Of a stretch of 64,000 bases of DNA, positions 57,701 through 64,000 are shown piece after piece; position 1 is the first letter of the stretch, and each line of letters begins with the position of its first letter. Below the pieces are notes generated by a model. The model saw only the letters and a program-made list of their open reading frames with translations, did not search any database and was not told where the DNA came from. Where the stretch lies: contig JAODUO010001377.1 of NCBI GenBank assembly GCA_025642075.2, positions 163,310-227,309 on the forward strand, in the 5' to 3' direction. The position numbers were made by a program, and so were the translations under genes. Source of the stretch: Ridgeia piscesae (taxonomy: Eukaryota; Annelida; Polychaeta; Sabellida; Siboglinidae).

Positions 57701-58120
57701 GGACATAACCTTACAAGAGTAAACATTTTAGGTCCATGCATGTTTTTCACTGTATGGCTAAAATGGCTTCAGGAGGGAACAAACTTTATACGGGACAATT
57801 ATGTCCTAGTGGGTTCTTATAATAACTGACAGTATAAAGTTGTGGCACTTTTTAATCACTTGATGCAGTGCATAGCTAAAGTGTCCGAAATATATGTCCG
57901 ACACTGTGGAACTGCCCATAATGTAAAATCAGATGCACCATTCACAGCTTTTCTACACATCATTATATTATTATAATACCGTCAGTTTAAAATATTGTAA
58001 AGCTACAATAAAAGTTTTTATATCCTTAATTGTGGTCCATTTTATTAGCTCAGATATTACAACACAAACTTTTCATATTTAATTAATACTGACAATTGAC
58101 TCGTTCATCGAAACTTAACA
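54751..58120. other. long AT-rich intron stretch
   Basis: No supported gene. A 119-codon plus-strand ORF at 57470-57829 is hydrophobic (WIPGLENVIIIITTWYIVFH) but unassigned. The word GTCCGACAC or its complement recurs at 55607, 55774 and 57894, the first two in inverted orientation about 170 bp apart. Confidence 0.4.
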
Positions 58121-58130
58121 TCTAACTGCA

Positions 58131-58145
58131 ACAGTGCGCATGCGA
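58131..58145. promoter_or_regulatory. NRF1-like motif
   Basis: GTGCGCATGCGACA contains GCGCATGCG, the core of the nuclear respiratory factor 1 palindrome. Isolated in AT-rich DNA, so possibly chance. Confidence 0.2.
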
Positions 58146-58659
58146 CAATGTAATTGCTGTCCAACGTACATGTAGCCTTGCTCTTTTTCCTCATAGATTA
58201 TATTACAAAAGCCACCACTGCAGGCTTGGTCTTTTCCATCGCTGACAATTAGCTGTACTGTCTTTCCATTACACAATGTGCACTAGGGTGTTATCACTCA
58301 GAAAACAATGACATTACCTGCCACCAATAGCAAATGTGTAACAAGATTTTTATTGGGTTGATAATTAATTATCCTTGTCATTTGCTATCACACAGGTGAA
58401 CACAAAATATTAGTTCAACAGTGCGAAGAGGCATGGCTGCATTTAAATATTAGGGTTGTCCCATTAAAGGATCCACAGTGGTCAATCAGATTGAAATCAG
58501 TGGCCAGTTGGTGCAACAGAATTTGGAAACTGGTGGCCTGAACTGGCCTGACAGCTTTAAAACATACGTCGGGCCATCATGCTAGTGCCAATGTTGAACC
58601 CTGTTTTGGCTATTTCCTTTTAATAAAATCTGTAAATAAACATTCAAAAATTGTGTAAT

Positions 58660-58870
58660 GCAAATTATACCTCAGATTTTGCATTAATAGCAGGCTAGTA
58701 CCATGACTAAAACATCTTTATTTAACTTTGTCATTTCTCATCTTATAGTTGCAATTTTAAATGTTGAAAATAAATAATTTTGTTTATGCTACATAAGAGC
58801 TTTGGAAAACTCTGCTTGAGGTCACTCCTCTCAAAACCCTAAGCGACGGTCCATTGTTCTACTATCCCTA
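58660..58870. repeat. dispersed repeat, copy 2
   Basis: Partner of 54420-54740, same orientation, about 4.2 kb away. Confidence 0.6.
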
Positions 58871-60150
58871 GCACCAGTCCCATTAGCCCTATGGGAGGCT
58901 ATCGGGACTAATGGCGGTTAGTGGCACTACTTATCGTTTTACGTAGCTCTTCCATTCAGTGTTCTGACACATCTTAATTTTATGTGCCTGATTAAATAAG
59001 AAAATACTATCTTAGTCATACGGCTGATGCACATTCAAGAAATGTCGGACATTTTGAGTGAAGGGAAACAGTATGAAACTACAATCAATAGGTTGTTCTA
59101 ACGGTTGACAAATTAATATATTGGCACAGCAGAAAATGTGTTTTTCGTAGACACAGGCATAGCAAAAATCTAACTTTTGTTTTCATTTTATGTACTATTA
59201 GCAAGCCATTTCAATCCAGTATTATATTATTATTCGTGAACCATTTAATTGTAATTTACAAACCAGCAAAGGCGCCTGTTCACAGAAACTACAGCGAACT
59301 ACATGTAGCAGGATACAAACATGATTGATGTCGTCACAAAACAAACAATGACTTTGGGGGCATTCCATGTCAAATCAATCAAGAATTGCATGACTGTCTT
59401 CGATTTTGATAAAATATGGTGTGTTGGTTAATGGTCACAAGTCTATGCTTCCCATCAAATGTTAGGTCAATCAGATCTTCAAGTCCAGAGATAGAAGTCA
59501 TCACAAACTTTGACCCGACCTTGATACCTGACGACCTTCCAGGTGTCATAACTCCACTTGTAGGTGACCTACAGATGTGATGTTGGTGTCATTTTAAAGC
59601 TATTAGAATTGTTTTCCTATTTAGACAATAACCAATATACAAAGAAATTTTTAATATTTGTTTACCTGACCTTGCAAAAACATGTAACCTCCGATTTCAC
59701 TTATTTTGTTTATGTTGAAGCATACATATAAAACAGGAATCTGTAGAATTGTTATCATGCGCAATTGAATACTTCAGGAGAAGCCTTTTTGTATTTCTTA
59801 CATTGCATTAATGCTGAAATATAGGCAATAAGTAGTCATAATACTCTGCTAGCATGCAACTGGTGGCTAACATCCTAGAATTTATTGTTAATGCTATCAC
59901 CATTGCTATCCATACATATTATGCCATTATGTGCTGGTCATGCCAAAAATTGGGTGAAATTGACTTGTCCAGATTTATTTTGAAGAAAAATGTGTATTAG
60001 TTAACATTCATGAATGTATGTTACAAACCAACCATATTTTAGGTTAATCTGACCACCAGCCAGGTAAGGGCATTTTTTTGCCTGGATATAAATCATAAGT
60101 CTCCAGAGGATATAAAGTAAATTGCTTTTTATTGTCTCTGCTACCTACAG
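58871..60150. other. intron stretch, nothing recognised
   Basis: 59350-59400 reads GGGGGCATTCCATGTCAAAT and the segment to about 59700 has a repeat-like feel, but no ends could be found. Confidence 0.35.
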
Positions 60151-60159
60151 GTTATCAGT

Positions 60160-60340
<181 letters not shown>

Positions 60341-60343
<3 letters not shown>

Positions 60344-62614
60344 TACAGGTATTTATGGCATTTACAGAAAATATGCAATTAAGTAAACAGGACATTATAT
60401 GATGGCAGCATCCATATGCATACTGATAGATTGTGACCGATTTAGTACTAATTGCAACACTAGAGCAGCATTGAGGTGACCAACATTTAAAAGGCCATTT
60501 AGTTCTTTAAAGGAATGCAGTGTACCTGATAACACTTTCTGTCATTATTACCAAGTACATATGTTTCAAAACAGAAAGTCACTAAAATTAGAGGTTACTT
60601 GATTTCTGCAAGTCAAAATCAAGCTAGTTTTGCAAAATGTTTCAGAATTATTATTTGTTTTTGATTGGGTACAAAGAGAGACAGAACTTTATTATAGATT
60701 TAAAATGATACCAACATATAGGTTGCTTAGGAGACAACAACGAGATCTGGAATGTTGCCAGGTAGTTATAATCACGCCAACTTCTGACAACATGATTTGA
60801 CCATGAAAAATGGATGATCAGATTGACATCAAACATGGTTTGCAACATACACTTTGACTATTGAATATAAACAAACCAGTTTTTATTCAAAGTCGAACAT
60901 GAATGAAAAGTTAATAACATCACCCATTTTGTGGCATATGGGTCAGAACACAGTACCGGTACACAAAATGTGACATCTCATTACCAAGTGCAAAATAGTG
61001 CATACTTTATATCCAAAATGTATACATTCTGAAGCGGGGGTAACTGGCATAACGGCAATGGAAGCTGGGATAACATTCTCCATGACTAAGAGATGACAAC
61101 TTGATGTTAATGTGTAAGATATTAGGTAGCAGGAACACAAACTGAGGTAAATATGACTATGATGTATTGATTGGACTTTACTTGAGAACCAGTAACATCT
61201 ATGTATTAGATATGCAGGAAGTTTGTTCTACTTCATAAGTGTGGGGTAGACGCTTGGGTAGCAGCCCTAGATTCACCATGCTGGATGAGACCAGTAGGTA
61301 ACATTGACAAATATGTTCATGAGTTTAGAATATGGTTATAATCAGAGGTAGATTAGAACCAGCTAGAAGCAAACATTATGCAAGAGTTTTATAGCTAAAC
61401 AATATTTTGTTCAAGGTAAAATCCAGCAGAACAGACTTACCTAGTGAGGTAATGCATGACAATGCAGTGGAGACCAAAACAGTATGTAACAGAGACAACT
61501 ACTACTAAATACTTCCTCTGTCGGATCCATTTTCTACTGTGATTTAGCCAAGACCACTAGCCACTAGCATCTTCTGTAACCCAAAATACTTGCAACATCT
61601 TTGTAAACAAAAGAAAAATAGTTCGGCCTGACCTTTTGTTTGGAAGCCCCGCCCCCAGAAGCGGCCAAAATATGCACTTGGGAAGTATGACGTTACGAAT
61701 ATTTTCATTGGTTATAAATCATTGAGCAGTATTTAATTTCACCTTTAAATTTTTAATGCAAATACAAATTATTTGTTGACATATAGGACACCTATTGTAT
61801 ATAATAAGGCTTCATAGCTTTGGTTTTGCACAGAAATGTCTTATAATGAAGAAAAAAACAGAAAAATATTAATTTACATTGGTTACATAGGAGGTAATCA
61901 AACCACTCGCTTGGAACAAAGATGAAAATACGCAGTGTCATACGTCAACGATTTAAGCACTAAACAAACTTTTTTTTAGGTTGTCTGATAAGTGAATATG
62001 CTTCTGTGACCATTAATGTATACTTATATAGTATACATTTAGATATATGGAATGCAACAGCTGCGATTCAGGTCCTCTTTTAGCAAATACTTCAGAGATC
62101 ATCACTCACACCAAGCGTTAGCTACACAATAGATCGGTGTGAAAATGACTGGATTGGTGCAGTAGCCAGAGCACATATCAAACAACAAACTTAGCAATGC
62201 ATTTGTACTTCTACTTTAAACTTCTTGTCTGTTCTATGTTAAATTCTTGTTTGTTAACAAATTGTTTCAAAATAAACCTGTACAAGACAAACCTGAGGAG
62301 AATTTCATACAAATGACAGTTATTACAGCATTATTGTAAGCTATAGCGCCCATTACCCATTGGCAGCAGAAATTCATGATCCACAACTGACCATGTCATA
62401 TCTCATTTGCATTATTATGAGACGTGACTACATTAAGAAAAAGAAATATAATGAACATGGTATGTGATAAACAATGGCCATGGATAATGAAAGTTGTGCC
62501 ATTATAATTTTTACAGTCCAATTTCTGTGTTTGATGAGGATCAAATAATTTCAAGGATCATTTGGTTTTATATCCACACATTTGTGCACATTTGGTAGGT
62601 GTAACACTGCTCAC
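60341..62614. other. intron stretch, nothing recognised
   Basis: Lies between the TA tract and exon A1. Only short unsupported ORFs. Confidence 0.45.
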
Positions 62615-62751
62615 CTTGCCTGTTTCGACCATAATCTTCCAATTACATTTCATGTCGTTTCCATACTGAGTGCGGCTGAGACCAAACGTGCCTTCTGCTC
62701 CTGTCAATGTGACTGGGCTTGCAGGACACACTGCTGCGTCACTGTTGGGGT
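62615..62751 (-). CDS. CUB gene exon A1: first half of first CUB domain in the window
   Basis: 137-bp first-half exon, phase 1 to 0, the most 5' exon recognised. Acceptor ...attttacag before 62751, donor AAG|GTGAGCA after 62615 (GTGAGC, unlike the GTAAG/GTAAA of the others). It encodes PNSDAAVCPASPVTLTGAEG, TFGLSRTQYGNDMKCNWKI and MVETGK. The leader before the first cysteine is seven residues, longer than in the other A exons. The phase-1 start means at least one further exon lies upstream: a preceding CUB half, another module, or a signal-peptide exon. None was convincing in 62752-64000. Confidence 0.88.
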
Positions 62752-63290
62752 CTGTAAAATGGCAGATTTGGCTAATGTTATCTGCAATCTACATGTTATA
62801 TTCAATGGATGGTTGTTTATTATACTATGGTCACTGCTCAAGGGAATTTCCATGAAAATAGAAAAAAATGGTCTTTAAAATAGTTTTATAAAATTCCAAA
62901 ACTTTATTTTTAACATACGATTTATTGAGAATAAAAACAGTTCAAGGTCTGACCATTGCATTACATGAAAATGACTCATTCAAAGATTACTAGTATATGC
63001 AGAATTCAGAAAATTTCTCATCCATCTTATAAATAATTATGTACCCTTTTTCTAATTCAATCTGGCTTGAGATAGTTGATATTATTTAAAGGGACCCAAA
63101 AGGGAAAAGTTACATGCTATGCACGTGAAAGAGTTAATAAAAACAAACTATTTTGAACGGTAATCACATTTTTAACGTCAGTGGTTTATTAGTAAAATAA
63201 TTCCAAAGTGGATAATTTTACTGAAATCATCGGCTTCATAGAGGCGTCCATGATGCGCCTCTTCCTGTTGTCTGACCGTGGTCTGACCAC
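62752..63290. other. stretch without recognised features
   Basis: AT-rich. It would be the intron upstream of exon A1. Confidence 0.4.
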
Positions 63291-63299
63291 TCAGCACGC

Positions 63300-63610
63300 A
63301 GAACCGGCCTTAAAGTCACGTGTCCGATTGCGTGCGTCAATGCTATCGCCGTTGTAAACACAATGTTGTAAGATACGCGAACTTCGAAGAAGGACATCCG
63401 TTCGAAGAACGTTGCTTCGAATAGGATGTTTCTCACCGTATATACTGGGTCAAGATCCGCAGAAACGTCGGCGACGTCGAGTTTTCAAGTATGGAGCTGT
63501 GCAAACGATATTAGCGCGATATTTAATCACCAACGATAGTCGTCGAAACGGGTTACCGGTCGAATCCTTCCGTCGCCGTAGCCAAGTCATCAAAGCGCGC
63601 AAGAAGGTTA
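63300..63610 (+). other. CpG-richer segment with open plus-strand frame ending at a donor-like site
   Basis: CpG dinucleotides become frequent from about 63300. A plus-strand frame open from before 63361 reads LLRIGCFSPYILGQ, RRRRRVFKYGAVQTILARYL and SFRRRSQVIKARKK, then meets AAG|GTTAGTAAA, a fair splice donor, at about 63606. It is rich in Arg and could be a first coding exon of a plus-strand gene, or a decayed element. There is no in-frame ATG at its start and I recognise no family. Confidence 0.25.
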
Positions 63611-63839
63611 GTAAATATTATTAAGTCTTCTGTATCTAAATTATTTGAATCTTGTACCATTAGACACATTGCGATGTCTGTCGAGATGACTTATGTACAT
63701 ACTGATATTGTTCGTAAACGTCCACCACAGTTAAAGGGGGAGTGAAGCGGCTGAACAACCACAGCCCAAACATAAGAACATATAATTTACAGCACTTGTC
63801 ACCATAATTTGACAAGCACAGCGTCACGGTATATTTTTT

Positions 63840-64000
63840 TTAACTGAGCTACTTTCAACACAGGGCGCTGCCATCTTGCCTAGGGACTTTTCCGGTTTGA
63901 CTGGCGTGTTGCCTACAATCACGGAAGCCACCAGTCGATAGGCGACGCAGCATAGCTCTCGCAAAAACGGGCCAAACGCATTAAAACAAACATAATTAAA
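63840..64000. promoter_or_regulatory. possible promoter-proximal sequence
   Basis: GCGCTGCCATCTTG (minus strand CAAGATGGCAGCGC) is a YY1-type motif often seen near start sites. It is in a CpG-richer segment at the right edge. No gene can be tied to it in this window. Confidence 0.2.

Noticed and set aside
57470..57829. 119-codon hydrophobic ORF as a gene
   Set aside because: No recognised family, no splice or promoter context, and AT-rich DNA gives such ORFs by chance.
63380..63420. Heat-shock element from TTCGAAGAA words
   Set aside because: The spacing of the GAA/TTC words does not fit the alternating pentamer rule.
63236..63436. Minus-strand signal-peptide exon for the CUB gene (MSFFEVRVSYNIVF region)
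   Set aside because: Hydrophobic stretch is weak and no phase-1 donor follows in a sensible place.

Overview
This window is AT-rich, intron-rich DNA from a metazoan, most likely a marine invertebrate. It has spliceosomal GT-AG exons, extracellular CUB modules, several LINE families (an RTE-like one and jockey/CR1/L2-like ones), a tRNA-derived SINE, a hAT-like MITE and a Ty3/gypsy-type LTR retroelement. The species cannot be fixed from the sequence. The one confidently recognisable host gene lies on the minus strand and runs through nearly the whole window, from exon 62615-62751 down to exon 650-765. It encodes a tandem CUB-domain protein. Fifteen exons alternate strictly between a first-half exon (A, first two Cys, CPG...MRCxWKI) and a second-half exon (B, VYDGADD...FCG...SSSNYLFVSF). 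They give seven complete CUB domains and the first half of an eighth, about 2.6 kb of coding sequence. Every A exon begins in phase 1 and ends in phase 0; every B exon begins in phase 0 and ends in phase 1. Each A+B pair is therefore a frame-neutral cassette, and the domains abut without linkers, as in cubilin-type proteins. The gene is open at both ends: no signal peptide, start codon, stop codon or transmembrane exon was identified. Layout by region: 0-2.2 kb holds A8, B7 and one copy of a duplicated intron/exon block. 2.3-7.3 kb is a nested retroelement island, with a minus-strand LINE carrying a decamer tail inside a plus-strand RTE, followed by another LINE endonuclease piece. 8.9-10.7 kb is a degraded LINE with a SINE in it. 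11-21 kb carries A7, B6, A6, B5, A5 and B4 among LINE fragments. 22-31.3 kb is a long repeat-rich intron with foldback elements, a second copy of the decamer-tail LINE, another LINE, and an LTR-ended element with a 34-bp GC-rich minisatellite. 32-36 kb carries A4, a hAT-like MITE with target duplication, a near-perfect 363-bp palindrome, and B3. 37.4-41.0 kb is a Ty3/gypsy-type remnant in the order integrase-LTR-gag-protease-RNase H. 41-44 kb has CTCF-like motifs. 44-53 kb carries A3, B2, A2 and B1 with LINE debris, including a duplicated LINE segment. 53-62.6 kb is a long intron with few recognisable features, and 62.6-64 kb holds A1 and a CpG-richer end that may be promoter-like or a separate plus-strand exon. 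The exons jointly build one secreted or surface multi-CUB protein. B exons fall into sequence subfamilies (20.8, 36.1 and 46.4 kb; 2.0 and 12.9 kb) whose intronic flanks are also duplicated, so the array has grown by recent segmental duplication. Everything else is transposable-element sediment in its introns; none of the retroelement reading frames is intact. All calls are by eye, without database searches.
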